From positions 124,001-188,000 of the forward strand of contig NZ_SNUQ01000003.1 of NCBI RefSeq assembly GCF_012027555.1: a stretch of DNA of 64,000 nucleotides, written 5' to 3'. A model generated the notes under the pieces. That model was not told where the DNA came from and ran no database searches. It saw only the letters and a list, made by a program, of their open reading frames with translations. Numbering within the stretch: position 1 is the stretch's first letter; each line of letters begins with the position of its first letter. The stretch comes from Thermococcus sp. CX2 (GTDB lineage Archaea; Methanobacteriota_B; Thermococci; Thermococcales; Thermococcaceae). Shown one piece after another: positions 36,540-45,597 of the stretch. Made by a program: the position numbers and the translations under genes.

Positions 36540-38909
36540 ATGTATCTCCGCAGGGACCTCATCCAGCCCAGGGTTTATCAGGAGGTCATCTACGCGCGGT
36601 GTAAGGAAAAGAACTGTCTCGTTGTCCTGCCGACAGGGTTAGGAAAGACTCTCATCGCCATGCTCATAGCAGACTACCGCCTCTCCAAATACGGTGGCAA
36701 AGTCCTCATGCTCGCTCCGACGAAGCCGCTTGCGGTTCAGCACGCTGAGAGCTTCAGAAAGCTCTTCAACCTCCCAGCAGATAAGATAAACGTTCTCACG
36801 GGCGAGCTTTCCCCGAAGGAGAGGGCCGAAATCTGGGAGAAGAGCGTTGTAATCACGGCAACCCCGCAAACGATAGAGAACGACGTTTTAACGGGGCGGA
36901 TTTCTCTTGAGGACGTTGTCCTGCTCGTCTTCGATGAGGCCCACCGGGCAGTGGGCAACTATGCCTACGTTTTCATAGCTAAGGAATACCTCAAAACTGC
37001 CAGAAATCCCCTCGTCCTTGGCTTAACGGCCTCCCCTGGAAGCGACGAGGGGAGGATAAGGGAGATAATTGAAAACCTCGGCATCGAGCACGTCGAGGTT
37101 AGAACCGAGAGCTCACCCGACGTGAAGCCCTACGTCCAGAGGGTGGCCTTCGAGTGGGTTAAGGTAGAGCTCCCTGGCATCTACAAGGAGGTTCGCTCCC
37201 TGCTCAGGGAGATGCTCAAGGAAAGCCTCAAGCCCCTCGCCCAGTTCGGGCTGGTCAGTTCTTATTCGCCGGACATCTCGAAGAGAGAAGTTCTTCAGGC
37301 GGGCTCGAAGATAAACGCGGAGGTAGCAAAGGGCAACTATGAAGTTGGAAGGCTGAGGATGTACCAGGCTAAAGCAGTCAAGCTCCAGCACGCGATTGAG
37401 CTCTTGGAAACGCAGGGTTTGACGGCTCTGCAGGCCTACCTCAAAAAGCTCCGCGAGGACAAGAGGACGAAATCGAGCAAAGAGCTCATGGATGACCCCC
37501 GCATGAGGAAGATTATCTACCTCCTCGTCCAGGCGAAGGAGCTTGGCGTAGACCACCCAAAGATGGAGAAACTGAAGGGGCTCGTCAAGGAGCAGCTGAG
37601 CAAAAAGCCGAACTCTAAGATAATCGTCTTCACGAACTACAGGGACACTGGTAAGAAGATAGTGGAAGAGCTGAGGAGCATGGGAATCAGCGCCGAGCGC
37701 TTCATAGGCCAGGCAAGCAGGAGCAACGACAAAGGAATGAGCCAGAGGCAGCAGAAAGAGGTTCTCGAGAGGTTCTCACGCGGGGAGTTCAGCGTTCTGG
37801 TCGCCACGAGCGTCGGTGAGGAAGGCCTGGACGTTCCCGAAGTGGATTTGGTCGTATTCTATGAACCAGTGCCTTCCGCTATAAGGAGCATCCAGAGGCG
37901 CGGGAGGACAGGCAGACACAGGCCCGGAAGGGTAGTAATCCTCATGGCCAAAGGAACGCGCGACGAGGCCTACTACTGGAGCTCCAGGCGGAAGGAGAAG
38001 GGCATGTTTGAGGCGATTAGGAAGATCGCCCGTGAGCTTGAGGCCGAGATGAAGGAGAGGGAGGATATGAAGAGGGGTAAGATTACTTCCCTCGATGCTT
38101 TTCTAAAGCCCAAGAAGAAGCCGGCTGAAGAAAAAGCCGAGGGAATTGAGGAGGCTGAGAAGCCCTCTGAGGAGAAAGTGGAGAAACACGAAAAGGCCGA
38201 GCCCTCGAAGGAGGGAATCTACGAGAAGCTCCCGATAAAGCCCGTTTTCGTTAGAAAGCCGAAGGGGATAGTCGTTTACGTTGACAGCAGGGAGCTAAGA
38301 AGCGGCGTGCCAAAGCATCTCAGGGAGCTCGGCGCCGAGGTTGAGGTGAAAACGCTTGACGTTGCCGATTACGTGGTGAGCGAGGAGGTCGGAATAGAGC
38401 GCAAGAGCGCCAACGACTTCATCCAGTCCATAATAGACGGCCGCCTCTTCGACCAGGTGGAGAGGTTGAAGAGGGCCTACGAGAAGCCCGTGATAATCAT
38501 CGAGGGGCAGCTCTACGGCATAAGAAACGTCCATCCCAATGCGATTAGAGGCGCTATAGCGGCTGTTACGCTCGACTGGGGAGTTCCGATACTCTTCTCC
38601 TCGGGTCCGGAAGAAACTGCCCAGTTTATCTATCTCCTAGCCAAGCGCGAGCAGGAGGAGAGGAAGAAGGAGGTAAGGCTCAGGAGCGAGAAGAAGGCCC
38701 TAACTCTCGCCGAGAGGCAGCGGTTGATAGTCGAGGGACTGCCCAACGTCTCGGCCACCCTGGCGAAGAGACTCCTTAAGCACTTCGGCAACGTCGAGAG
38801 GGTTTTCACCGCCACGGAGGAGGAGCTCCAGGAAGTTGAGGGCATCGGGCCGAAGAAGGCGAGGGAGATAAGGAAGGTGATAACGGCACCTTATGTGGAG
38901 GAAGATTAA
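36540..38909 (+). CDS. hef: Hef helicase/nuclease (XPF/FANCM family)
   Basis: Hef processes stalled replication forks. The 789-residue protein joins an SF2 helicase to an XPF-type nuclease. The helicase has Walker A LPTGLGKTLIAM, DEAH in VFDEAHRAVG, TASPG, and motif VI QRRGRTGRHRPG, with an inserted helical domain (about 200-330). An acidic, Glu/Lys-rich linker (about 520-580) follows. The nuclease shows VYVDSRELR, DVADYVV and the catalytic GIERKSANDF. Tandem helix-hairpin-helix motifs close it (GLPNVSATLAKRLL, VEGIGPKKAREI). ATG 36540 follows GGGGAGGT. Confidence 0.97.
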   Translation: MYLRRDLIQPRVYQEVIYARCKEKNCLVVLPTGLGKTLIAMLIADYRLSKYGGKVLMLAPTKPLAVQHAESFRKLFNLPADKINVLTGELSPKERAEIWEKSVVITATPQTIENDVLTGRISLEDVVLLVFDEAHRAVGNYAYVFIAKEYLKTARNPLVLGLTASPGSDEGRIREIIENLGIEHVEVRTESSPDVKPYVQRVAFEWVKVELPGIYKEVRSLLREMLKESLKPLAQFGLVSSYSPDISKREVLQAGSKINAEVAKGNYEVGRLRMYQAKAVKLQHAIELLETQGLTALQAYLKKLREDKRTKSSKELMDDPRMRKIIYLLVQAKELGVDHPKMEKLKGLVKEQLSKKPNSKIIVFTNYRDTGKKIVEELRSMGISAERFIGQASRSNDKGMSQRQQKEVLERFSRGEFSVLVATSVGEEGLDVPEVDLVVFYEPVPSAIRSIQRRGRTGRHRPGRVVILMAKGTRDEAYYWSSRRKEKGMFEAIRKIARELEAEMKEREDMKRGKITSLDAFLKPKKKPAEEKAEGIEEAEKPSEEKVEKHEKAEPSKEGIYEKLPIKPVFVRKPKGIVVYVDSRELRSGVPKHLRELGAEVEVKTLDVADYVVSEEVGIERKSANDFIQSIIDGRLFDQVERLKRAYEKPVIIIEGQLYGIRNVHPNAIRGAIAAVTLDWGVPILFSSGPEETAQFIYLLAKREQEERKKEVRLRSEKKALTLAERQRLIVEGLPNVSATLAKRLLKHFGNVERVFTATEEELQEVEGIGPKKAREIRKVITAPYVEED

Positions 38910-39178
38910 AGCAGACAGAGTCCGTGGGTTTCGCCGCCGACGCTTACTGCAACCTTTGGCCCATCATCCATTGCTGGCATGTACCCATTGGTCCTGAAGA
39001 CCAAAACGAGGTAGTTGTTCATCTTAAAGGTTGAAAAGCTCACTTTAATTGGGTTGCCATTCTCTATTTCCCCACTGCTCTCCCTGTAAACCAGCTCCCA
39101 CTCCGCCGGTGGCTGGAAGCTCAGCCAGTTGATGTTGTTAAGCCCGTTGAGGTCAGATAGGCTTATGAAGAAAACCAC
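38906..39178 (-). CDS. Possible fragment of a larger protein, unknown
   Basis: A 90-codon open frame with protein-like composition (WELVYRESSGEIENGNPI, NNYLVLVFRTNGYMPAMDD). It begins with GTG just two codons after an in-frame TAA and has no convincing ribosome site, so it may be the C-terminal remnant of a beta-rich protein. Its stop overlaps the hef stop by 4 bp. A predicted H/ACA guide RNA lies just upstream on the same strand. Family not recognised. Confidence 0.4.
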   Translation of the reverse strand: MVFFISLSDLNGLNNINWLSFQPPAEWELVYRESSGEIENGNPIKVSFSTFKMNNYLVLVFRTNGYMPAMDDGPKVAVSVGGETHGLCLL

Positions 39179-39234
39179 CCATTAGAACAGTCAACAACAT
39201 TCCGCCAGCGCTTGCCGAAGGCAAGGGCTGTTAG

Positions 39235-39304
39235 TGTGCCCCCGGGGAGCGAAGGGAGGTCACAGCTCGCCGAGGCGCTCTCCTCCCCGCGGTTTCCCGG
39301 GGGC
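39235..39304 (-). ncRNA. Candidate single-hairpin H/ACA guide sRNA
   Basis: In this gap, GC content rises sharply. The minus-strand RNA 39304 to 39235 has a perfect 9-bp basal stem (GCCCCCGGG with CCCGGGGGC) followed immediately by ACA. Above it is an internal loop (AAACCGC / TTCGCTC) that could be the pseudouridylation pocket. An upper stem GGGAGG/CCTCCC follows, then a GA-containing asymmetric loop (AGA / TGTGA) compatible with a kink-turn, and a small capped stem (AGC-GCC). Stem of 9 bp plus ACA and 70-nt size match archaeal H/ACA guides. Target not identified. Confidence 0.6.
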
Positions 39305-39336
39305 GTTATGGTGTTAGCCATCCGGAAACTTAAGCT

Positions 39337-40179
39337 TTACCTCGTGACGATGGCGTTCACTCCAGCCGCCGCGAGGGTTAGTAGCTCGAAGACCTTGTAG
39401 GCTTCCTCCACGGTTTTTGCCTCGAACTCGACAGTCTTTCCGTCCAGTCTCTTGATGAACGGGAGAAGTTCAGCGGTATCTGCCATGTCGCTCCTCAGGA
39501 AGCGGACCCTAACGTTCACTGGCTCCTCCGTTTTCAGCGGCTTTGCCTCACCGTTCTTGAGCCTCTCAACGGCCCTGGCAATCCCCTCCTGGAGCTCCCC
39601 TCTGAGCCTCACCATGCTTGGACTTTTGGCTGCATAGCGTGAGGGCGATTCCTTGAATGCCACTCCCTCAACCCACGGGGTGAACCTCTTAACGTCCTCC
39701 TCGATGAGCCTCCTGTCACCGCCGACGAGGATTACGGGAACTCCCCAGCTCCCGAGGAGGTAGGCGTTCAGGAGGAACTCGCTGACCTCGACGCCGTTTA
39801 TCTCGAGCCTGTCTATCGAAGCCCCGCTGTAGGTGTGGTCAAAGGTTGCGTAGCTCGTTCCGGCTTTGGCGTGGTAGCCGAGGAAGAGCGCTGCATCGCT
39901 TCCCTTGGCGAAGGCCACCATGCTCAGGGGCCTTGGAAAGCCCCTAACAAGCTCTACGTACTCGGGCATTTCCTCTGGGATGACGTTCACCATCGGGCCG
40001 TGGCTGTCGGCAACTACGACCTCATCGAAGCCGTTCCTGTGGAGGGCCTCTGCGGTTACCTTAACTATCTCGGTCGCTATCCTTCTGGCCTCGTTGTAGA
40101 GGGCCCCTTTAACGAAGAGGTGCTCCCTGCTGACGATGTAGGGGAGCCCCTCAAGATCGACGGAAATAAAAGCGCGCAT
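39337..40179 (-). CDS. M55-family D-aminopeptidase (DppA-like)
   Basis: A 280-residue zinc aminopeptidase of the M55 family, which cleaves D-amino-acid or small peptides. Metal ligands lie in ISVDLEGLPYIV (near the N-terminus), the ADSHGPMVN segment, FLGYHAKAGTSYATFDHTYSG and a late Glu-rich region. ATG 40179 is placed after GGTGAT so that the first catalytic strand starts the protein (MRAFISVDLEG); a frame extending to 40311 is not supported. The substrate in this peptide-fermenting lineage is likely a scavenged peptide (inference). Confidence 0.88.
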   Translation of the reverse strand: MRAFISVDLEGLPYIVSREHLFVKGALYNEARRIATEIVKVTAEALHRNGFDEVVVADSHGPMVNVIPEEMPEYVELVRGFPRPLSMVAFAKGSDAALFLGYHAKAGTSYATFDHTYSGASIDRLEINGVEVSEFLLNAYLLGSWGVPVILVGGDRRLIEEDVKRFTPWVEGVAFKESPSRYAAKSPSMVRLRGELQEGIARAVERLKNGEAKPLKTEEPVNVRVRFLRSDMADTAELLPFIKRLDGKTVEFEAKTVEEAYKVFELLTLAAAGVNAIVTR

Positions 40180-40290
40180 GGGCATCACCAAGATAAAAAT
40201 CGAAACGATAAAAGAAAAGTCTTGCGGTGGCTTTTCATAACCTCTGGGAATATTCCTGATAGGATTCGATAATCCACGCTCATGAAAAAG

Positions 40291-40300
40291 GTTATATAGA
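40291..40300 (+). promoter_or_regulatory. TATA box for the gene at 40332
   Basis: GTTATATAGA lies 32-41 bp before ATG 40332, giving a very short leader that contains GGTGATGG. Confidence 0.65.
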
Positions 40301-40331
40301 CCTTCTTTCATAAAATAAAGCGGTGATGGGT

Positions 40332-40571
40332 ATGCAAATTGTTGAACTTGACATAAGATTGCCCTATGAGGGCAGGGGAAAAATTTTAGGCCGGTTGTAT
40401 GAAAAGGTTAGGGGCAAGATTCGCGACATACACTTCTTCCCGCCCGATGTGGAGGGTATAAGTGAAATTAGAATGGAGATAGTCGAGGACGACGCTCCCA
40501 AGCTTCTCTCGGAGCTCAGAAAGATAATTAAGAAAGGAACCGTCACTTTTAAGGTCCTCTCCGAGGCTTGA
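40332..40571 (+). CDS. Small conserved protein, ACT-like, unknown function
   Basis: A 79-residue protein with an alternating beta-alpha-beta-beta-alpha-beta pattern (MQIVELDIRLPYEGRGKILG, RDIHFFPP, EIRMEIVEDDAPKLLSELRK, TVTFKVLSE), much like a single ACT or ferredoxin-like domain. ATG 40332 follows GGTGATGG; ATG 40326 is also in frame but overlaps the ribosome site. It may bind a small ligand or another protein. Convergent with the GGGPS gene, 2 bp apart. Confidence 0.65.
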   Translation: MQIVELDIRLPYEGRGKILGRLYEKVRGKIRDIHFFPPDVEGISEIRMEIVEDDAPKLLSELRKIIKKGTVTFKVLSEA

Positions 40572-40573
40572 CT

Positions 40574-41335
40574 TTATCCTTTGATTCCTCTTATTATGCT
40601 CTCCAGCCTCTTCTTAGCCTCTTCCAGCGAGCCGGCTTTCTCTATTGCAGTTCCCGTAACGATTATATCTGCCCCCGCCTTTACCGCAGTTCTGGCCTGC
40701 TCCCCGCTCCTTATTCCCCCGCCAACTATTAGCGGGACGTCTATAACCTTCTTGACGACGGCTATCATCTCCGGCGGAACTGGCTCGGGGGCACCGCTTC
40801 CTGCCTCGAGGTAAACGAGGCGCATCCCTAAGTACTGGCCGGCCAAAGCGTAGGCCGCAGCCAGTTTTGGCTTGTGCCTTGGGATAGGCTTTGCATCGCC
40901 GACCCATCCGACGGTTTCTCCAGGCTCGATTATGAGGTAGGCCATTGGAATCGGCTCTATTCCGTAGCGTTTCACCTGGAAGGCCCCAAGAGCCTGGGCA
41001 CCGGTTATGAAGAAGGGATTCCTCGAGTTAAGCAAGCTCATGAAGAAGATAGCATCTGCGTACTTGTTTATGCCTCCGTGGGAGCCCGGAAAGAGTATGA
41101 CCGGAAGGCTGGAGCTCTCCTTTATCGCCCTTACAACACCGTCGAGGACGTCCCCCTCGGCCCCAGTTGAGCCCCCTATCATAATCGCATCGACTCCAAC
41201 TTCCTCGCTCATCTCTGCTATTTTTCCGGCCGTTTCTGGGCCAATGTCGTCTGGATCGAGGAGAACGAAGTGGAGCTTTTCCTTCTCAAGCTTCTCATGA
41301 ATGTAAGATTCAACCTTTCCGAGTTTGAGATTCAT
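40574..41335 (-). CDS. Geranylgeranylglyceryl phosphate synthase
   Basis: It forms the first ether bond of archaeal lipids, joining sn-glycerol-1-phosphate to geranylgeranyl diphosphate. The 253-residue TIM-barrel protein has LLDPDDIGPETAG, GGSTGAEGDVLD, LFPGSHGGINKYADA, YLEAGSGAPEPVP and the phosphate-binding VGGGIRSGEQA, all typical of GGGPS. ATG 41335 follows GGTGAGGAAA and lies inside the end of the upstream GIY-YIG gene (26-bp overlap), so they are co-transcribed. Its substrate is made by EgsA (54817-55857). Confidence 0.95.
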   Translation of the reverse strand: MNLKLGKVESYIHEKLEKEKLHFVLLDPDDIGPETAGKIAEMSEEVGVDAIMIGGSTGAEGDVLDGVVRAIKESSSLPVILFPGSHGGINKYADAIFFMSLLNSRNPFFITGAQALGAFQVKRYGIEPIPMAYLIIEPGETVGWVGDAKPIPRHKPKLAAAYALAGQYLGMRLVYLEAGSGAPEPVPPEMIAVVKKVIDVPLIVGGGIRSGEQARTAVKAGADIIVTGTAIEKAGSLEEAKKRLESIIRGIKG

Positions 41336-41774
41336 TTTCCTCACCGAATTCCATAATCTCCTCCCCACTTTTAACCCTTTTCCACTTCAGGCCGAGCTTC
41401 CTTAGAATTTCCATCAAAATCTCGTCGGGCTCTCTCTCGAAGCGGTAGAGGTTTGTGCTGACCTTAACATCTCCAGCGCCGAAGCCCTCAACGGGTTCAC
41501 CATGGAGCGAGACCTCCACAGAAAGCTTCTCTTCCAGTTTCTCATCACTCGGTATCAAGTATGCCCTCAGCAACTCGGCATCCTTCAGCAGGAAGTCTAT
41601 GTGCCAGTGGAGCTTCTTCTCCCTTCTGAAGTGCCTCGCAACGCGTTTTTCCAGGGAGTTCATGGCCGAGCCGACGTAAACGTAGTAGCCCCCCTTCAGA
41701 GAAAACGTCCTGCCTTTCGTCGCTATTTCCTTATCCTTGTCGAGCAATATAACCAAAAAGTAAGAGCCCTTCAT
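41310..41774 (-). CDS. GIY-YIG/DUF123-family protein
   Basis: A 154-residue protein of the archaeal DUF123 group of the GIY-YIG nuclease superfamily. The signature appears as GGYYVYVGSAMNSLEKRVARHFRREKK in two neighbouring pieces, and LHWHIDFLL follows. The family is thought to be a nuclease, but activity is rarely shown. ATG 41774 is chosen because it begins with the first strand (MKGSYFLVIL). The gene overlaps the GGGPS start by 26 bp, an unusual coupling of a nuclease-like gene with a lipid gene. Confidence 0.82.
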   Translation of the reverse strand: MKGSYFLVILLDKDKEIATKGRTFSLKGGYYVYVGSAMNSLEKRVARHFRREKKLHWHIDFLLKDAELLRAYLIPSDEKLEEKLSVEVSLHGEPVEGFGAGDVKVSTNLYRFEREPDEILMEILRKLGLKWKRVKSGEEIMEFGEENESQTRKG

Positions 41775-41834
41775 GTTAGGGGCTCCCACTCAGGGTTTAT
41801 AAACCCTCGACCCGTAGTCCAGTTAGGTGTTGGT

Positions 41835-42227
41835 ATGGACGAGCAGAAGAAGAAACGCCCCATTGACGAGTTCGCTTGGCAGGAGTACGATAAGGAGGAA
41901 TTCAAGGAGACCTTTCCTAACCTCTATGAGGAGCTTGAGGGGGGAGGCGTTCCGATAGACGCTTACAGAACCGACGAAAGGGAGGCCATTGTCGAGGAAG
42001 ACGAGCTCATGGATTTCACCGGCTACAACCCAACCATCATCGATTTTCTGAGGAGGTGCGAGACTGACGAGGAAGCGCTCGAAATCATCAATTGGATGGA
42101 GGAGCGCGGTGAGATAACCCACGAGATGGCCAAGGAGCTCAGGATAACCCTCGTCGAGAAGGGTGTTAGGGCCTTCGGTCCCAAGAAGGAGTGGGGTTGG
42201 TACGAGCGGCACAGGAAGCGGGAGTGA
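41835..42227 (+). CDS. Conserved acidic protein (DUF2095-like), unknown function
   Basis: A 130-residue acidic protein starting at ATG 41835 behind GGTGTTGGT. It shows an N-terminal charged segment (DEFAWQEYDKEEFKETFP), an acidic middle (TDEREAIVEEDELMDF), helices (TIIDFLRRCETDEEALEIIN) and a Trp-rich end (KKEWGWYERH). I associate it with the archaeal DUF2095 family from memory, without confirmation. It ends 6 bp before the CRISPR array. Confidence 0.65.
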   Translation: MDEQKKKRPIDEFAWQEYDKEEFKETFPNLYEELEGGGVPIDAYRTDEREAIVEEDELMDFTGYNPTIIDFLRRCETDEEALEIINWMEERGEITHEMAKELRITLVEKGVRAFGPKKEWGWYERHRKRE

Positions 42228-42232
42228 AGGGT

Positions 42233-43472
42233 CTTTTTAATTCTCTGGGGCCTTATTGCAACCTTCCACGGCCCCAAACCAGCCTTTGACCGCGGCCGTC
42301 TCTTTCAATTCTTCTGGGGTCTTATTGCAACAGGAAGGTGGGGGAATGAAAGGAGACACGCGCGGGTTTCAATTCTCCTAGAGTCTTATTGCAACAGACT
42401 ATAGCCGGGAACGAAAGACAGCTTAAGAAATACTTTCAATTCTCCTAGAGTCTTATTGCAACACCCTGAAGCCTAAATACTTCAAGAGGCGTCAGCTTAC
42501 TTTCAATTCTCCTGGAGTCTTATTGCAACGCTCACTGACGACGACCTCTTTGACATCATCAACTACCTCATCTTTCAATTCTCCTAGAGTCTTATTGCAA
42601 CGTCAATGCCCACATCCGGATTAGCCATCGTAACAATCCTTTCAATTCTCCTAGAGTCTTATTGCAACTATAGCAAATGACGAACCACCACCCTACGCAC
42701 TACTACTTTCAATTCTCCTAGAGTCTTATTGCAACTGTCATTGTGCATGATGTCAGGGGCCATGACTAGCTTCTTTCAATTCTCCTAGAGTCTTATTGCA
42801 ACAAGGACTAGACTCTTGTCAGGGCTTTTAACGATCTGCTTTCAATTCTCCTAGAGTCTTATTGCAACTGTACGTCCCAGCCGTGTCGTAGACCCTGATG
42901 TAGTCCTTTCAATTCTCCTAGAGTCTTATTGCAACCTTATTTTATTTTTTCTCGTGGAACACTTACTATCACTTTCAATTCTCCTAGAGTCTTATTGCAA
43001 CAATTATGTCTTGAAGGCGCTTTTTTATGCCCTCAATACTTTCAATTCTCCTAGAGTCTTATTGCAACCATCTACAGAGACAGGAGAGTGATACAATGAT
43101 AACCGCTTTCAATTCTCCTAGAGTCTTATTGCAACTTGGTGTAGTTGGTTGTGATGTTCGAGACGACAGTCCCGCTTTCAATTCTCCTAGAGTCTTATTG
43201 CAACACATCGAAGTCGTTGAGGCCTTTGAGGTATTGGGTGCTTTCAATTCTCCTAGAGTCTTATTGCAACGTTGTTTTTGCGTTTTAGGAAGTCGTTAAT
43301 GAACTCGACTTTCAATTCTCCTAGAGTCTTATTGCAACAGTTATCACAAGAATTCAACTGAGTCTTTTAAGGTGCTTTCAATTCTCCTAGAGTCTTATTG
43401 CAACCGACAAGAACGATGACCGCCTGTGGATCCACGTCCTTGCTTTCAATTCTCCTAGAGTCTTATTGCAAC
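42233..43472 (-). CRISPR. CRISPR array, 19 repeats and 18 spacers, transcribed leftward
   Basis: Thirty-base repeats read on the plus strand as CTTTCAATTCTCC then TAGAGTCTTATTGCAAC. In crRNA sense (minus strand) they begin GTTGCAATAAGACTC and end GAATTGAAAG, the Thermococcales form. Repeats start at 42233, 42302, 42366, 42433, 42500, 42572, 42639, 42706, 42773, 42839, 42906, 42972, 43039, 43106, 43175, 43241, 43309, 43375 and 43443. Spacers are 34-42 nt, mostly 36-38. The first two repeats are degenerate (TGGGG for TAGAG; the first also lacks a base), the third begins with G and the fifth has one change, marking the leader-distal end at the left. No cas gene is in the window. Confidence 0.98.
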
Positions 43473-43956
43473 AGGGCGGCTTTTTCCCTCATTTGTCTCT
43501 AAAAGCTGTAAGCGACCTTGAATCTTATAAGTCTTTTGATAATGGTGCAGTTTCGGGGGTTGGAGATGCCTCCATTCGGGTACCATTCGTAGGTTAATTT
43601 CCGGTTCTCTCCAACGTTGCGACTCTAAAGACTTCATGCACACCCATGTCCATGAGACTTCCAACGGCTTGTGAGGTCTTGAAATTTGAAAACTGGCTCT
43701 CCTGCCGGTTTAATGCCTCAAATATTCGCTTTTGTTGGGGAACGGCGCTAAAGCCCTATCCAGATGCCCTTTTGCAGATTTTCGAAAAATATTAGTTACA
43801 CTTTTCCTGGAAGTTGTTACATTTTGTTCGATTGTTATGAAATGCTCCTGGGGGCTTCCAGCGCTCTCTGATGAACTTAAATGGCAAAAAGCGGACTAAA
43901 AACACGGAACTCCAGAAATAGGGTGATAAAAACGAGAAACGAAAATTCTGCGGCCC
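43473..43956 (-). promoter_or_regulatory. CRISPR leader and promoter region
   Basis: This 484-bp non-coding, AT-rich stretch separates the undegraded end of the array from AMP phosphorylase. Its position beside the perfect repeats marks it as the leader. On the minus strand a TATA-like CTTATAAGA at 43532-43524 would start transcription near 43500, about 30 nt before the first repeat. Poly-A/T runs lie at 43780-43830. No credible gene is seen here. Confidence 0.75.
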
Positions 43957-45468
43957 TCAGATATTGCCGATCCGCTGGAGAACCATTCCCTCAATTCTTA
44001 TTGGCTCGGCCCTCCTGGCAAAGACTATCGCCTGGTCGAGTCTCACCTCGCTCTCGGCGTAGATGGTGAAGAGCGGGTCTCCTTCCTTGACTTTCTCACC
44101 GACCTTGACGTAGAGCTCTATTCCAGCCCCCTTGTCCTCCGGTGCTCCGGCAGCTCTCGCTATACCCGTTATTGCCTTGTTGTCTATCGAGGTGATATAA
44201 CCGCTCGTCGGCGCGGTAAAGGTGTAGGTCTTGTCACCGATTAGAATGTCGTCGGGCTTGATGTCTGGGTTTCCGCCCTGTTCCTCGATGATTTCACGCA
44301 TCTTCTGGTATGCCTTACCGCTTTCGAGTATCTCACGTGCCATCTTCTTACCCATTCCCGCTGGTGCAACACCGCCCATCTCAAGGAGGATTCCTGCAAG
44401 CCCGGTGGCCTTCTCTATTAGGCTTCCGGGGCCTTTGCCGGTCATCAGAGCCTGAAGGGCCTCTCTTGCCTCAAGAGCCGGGCCGACCGTGTGGCCTATC
44501 GGCTGGCCTCCGTAGGTTATGGCAACCTCGACGTACTGGCCGAGCCTCTTTCCAAGCTCTATGAAGTCCCTCGCCAGTGAGCGGGCCTCATCAACGGTCT
44601 CGACCTTGACACCCTTGCCGGTGGGGATGTCTATAAGGACGTACTGGCTGCCCATGGCGTATTTCTTTGACATTATGCTCGCCAGCATGAGGCCAGTCGG
44701 GTCAATGCTGAGCGCGCGCTCGGACTTTATCGTGATGTCATCGGCTGGGGCGAGGTTCAGAGCCCCTCCCCAGACAAGGCAAGCCCCTATCTTCTCGACT
44801 ATTCTCTTTATCTCGTCTAGGCTGAAGCTGACCTCCGCAAAGACCTCGACAACGTCGGCCGTCCCTGCAGCGCTGGTGATGGCCCTCGAAGAGGTCTTTG
44901 GTATGGTCAGGCCTGCTGCTGCCACTATCGGGACAACCAGGATGTTGGTCTTGTTTCCTGGGACACCACCGATGCTGTGAACGTCCATGATGGGCTTTCT
45001 GTCTATGTCGAGCATGTCTCCAGTTTCTGCCATCGCTATTGTTAGGGCAGCTATCTCATCCATGTCGAGGCCGTTTATCTCAAGTGAGGTAACAAACGAG
45101 CTTATCTCTATGTCCCTGAGCTTTCTGTCGACGATGTCCTTGACTATTGCCTCTATCTCGACCTTTCTGAGCTTCTCTCCCCTCATCTTTTTCTTTATGT
45201 AGCGGACACTCTCCGGGGTTCCCCCGGGCACTACAGTGACGATTTCACCATCGGAGAAGTTGTGGAGCTGAAGTATGTCCTTGCTGACTCCTATCTCCCC
45301 CTCTTTTACGAGGTTGCTGATAACAACACTACCATAGACGGTCTTCTTTCCGGCTTCAAGTTTGACGAGGTCATCTGGGTGGAGTTTTACCTTTTTTGCC
45401 TCCTTCTCGTTGATAAAGACCGAGTATCTACCGCTGTACATGTCCAATATCCTGACCTTTGCCTTCAT
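43957..45468 (-). CDS. AMP phosphorylase (DeoA-like)
   Basis: It splits AMP (and CMP/UMP) with phosphate to ribose-1,5-bisphosphate and base, the entry to the archaeal AMP pathway that ends in type III Rubisco. The 503-residue protein is homologous to thymidine phosphorylase. An extra N-terminal domain (about 1-84, [18 protein letters not shown]) marks the archaeal AMP form. The phosphorylase core has [14 protein letters not shown] and [17 protein letters not shown]. Length equals that known for the T. kodakarensis enzyme. R15P isomerase and Rubisco genes are not in this window. Confidence 0.93.
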   Translation of the reverse strand: MKAKVRILDMYSGRYSVFINEKEAKKVKLHPDDLVKLEAGKKTVYGSVVISNLVKEGEIGVSKDILQLHNFSDGEIVTVVPGGTPESVRYIKKKMRGEKLRKVEIEAIVKDIVDRKLRDIEISSFVTSLEINGLDMDEIAALTIAMAETGDMLDIDRKPIMDVHSIGGVPGNKTNILVVPIVAAAGLTIPKTSSRAITSAAGTADVVEVFAEVSFSLDEIKRIVEKIGACLVWGGALNLAPADDITIKSERALSIDPTGLMLASIMSKKYAMGSQYVLIDIPTGKGVKVETVDEARSLARDFIELGKRLGQYVEVAITYGGQPIGHTVGPALEAREALQALMTGKGPGSLIEKATGLAGILLEMGGVAPAGMGKKMAREILESGKAYQKMREIIEEQGGNPDIKPDDILIGDKTYTFTAPTSGYITSIDNKAITGIARAAGAPEDKGAGIELYVKVGEKVKEGDPLFTIYAESEVRLDQAIVFARRAEPIRIEGMVLQRIGNI

Positions 45469-45597
45469 TTTTATCCCTCCCGTCTGCTCACGAGTTTCCC
45501 ATATTGGACAGAAGAGTACTTAAATGTTTTCAACGAAAAATGGGTTAAAATGTGCTCAGTCGTCCATAAAGCTAACAGACAAATGTAAAAAGATGGG

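Noticed and set aside
43027-43299. Reading frames across the CRISPR array that translate repeats as a recurring peptide
   Set aside because: They are translations of the DNA repeats; no start site or promoter and the array structure explains them.
43957-45468. Thymidine phosphorylase
   Set aside because: The N-terminal extension of about 84 residues and 503-residue length fit archaeal AMP phosphorylase.
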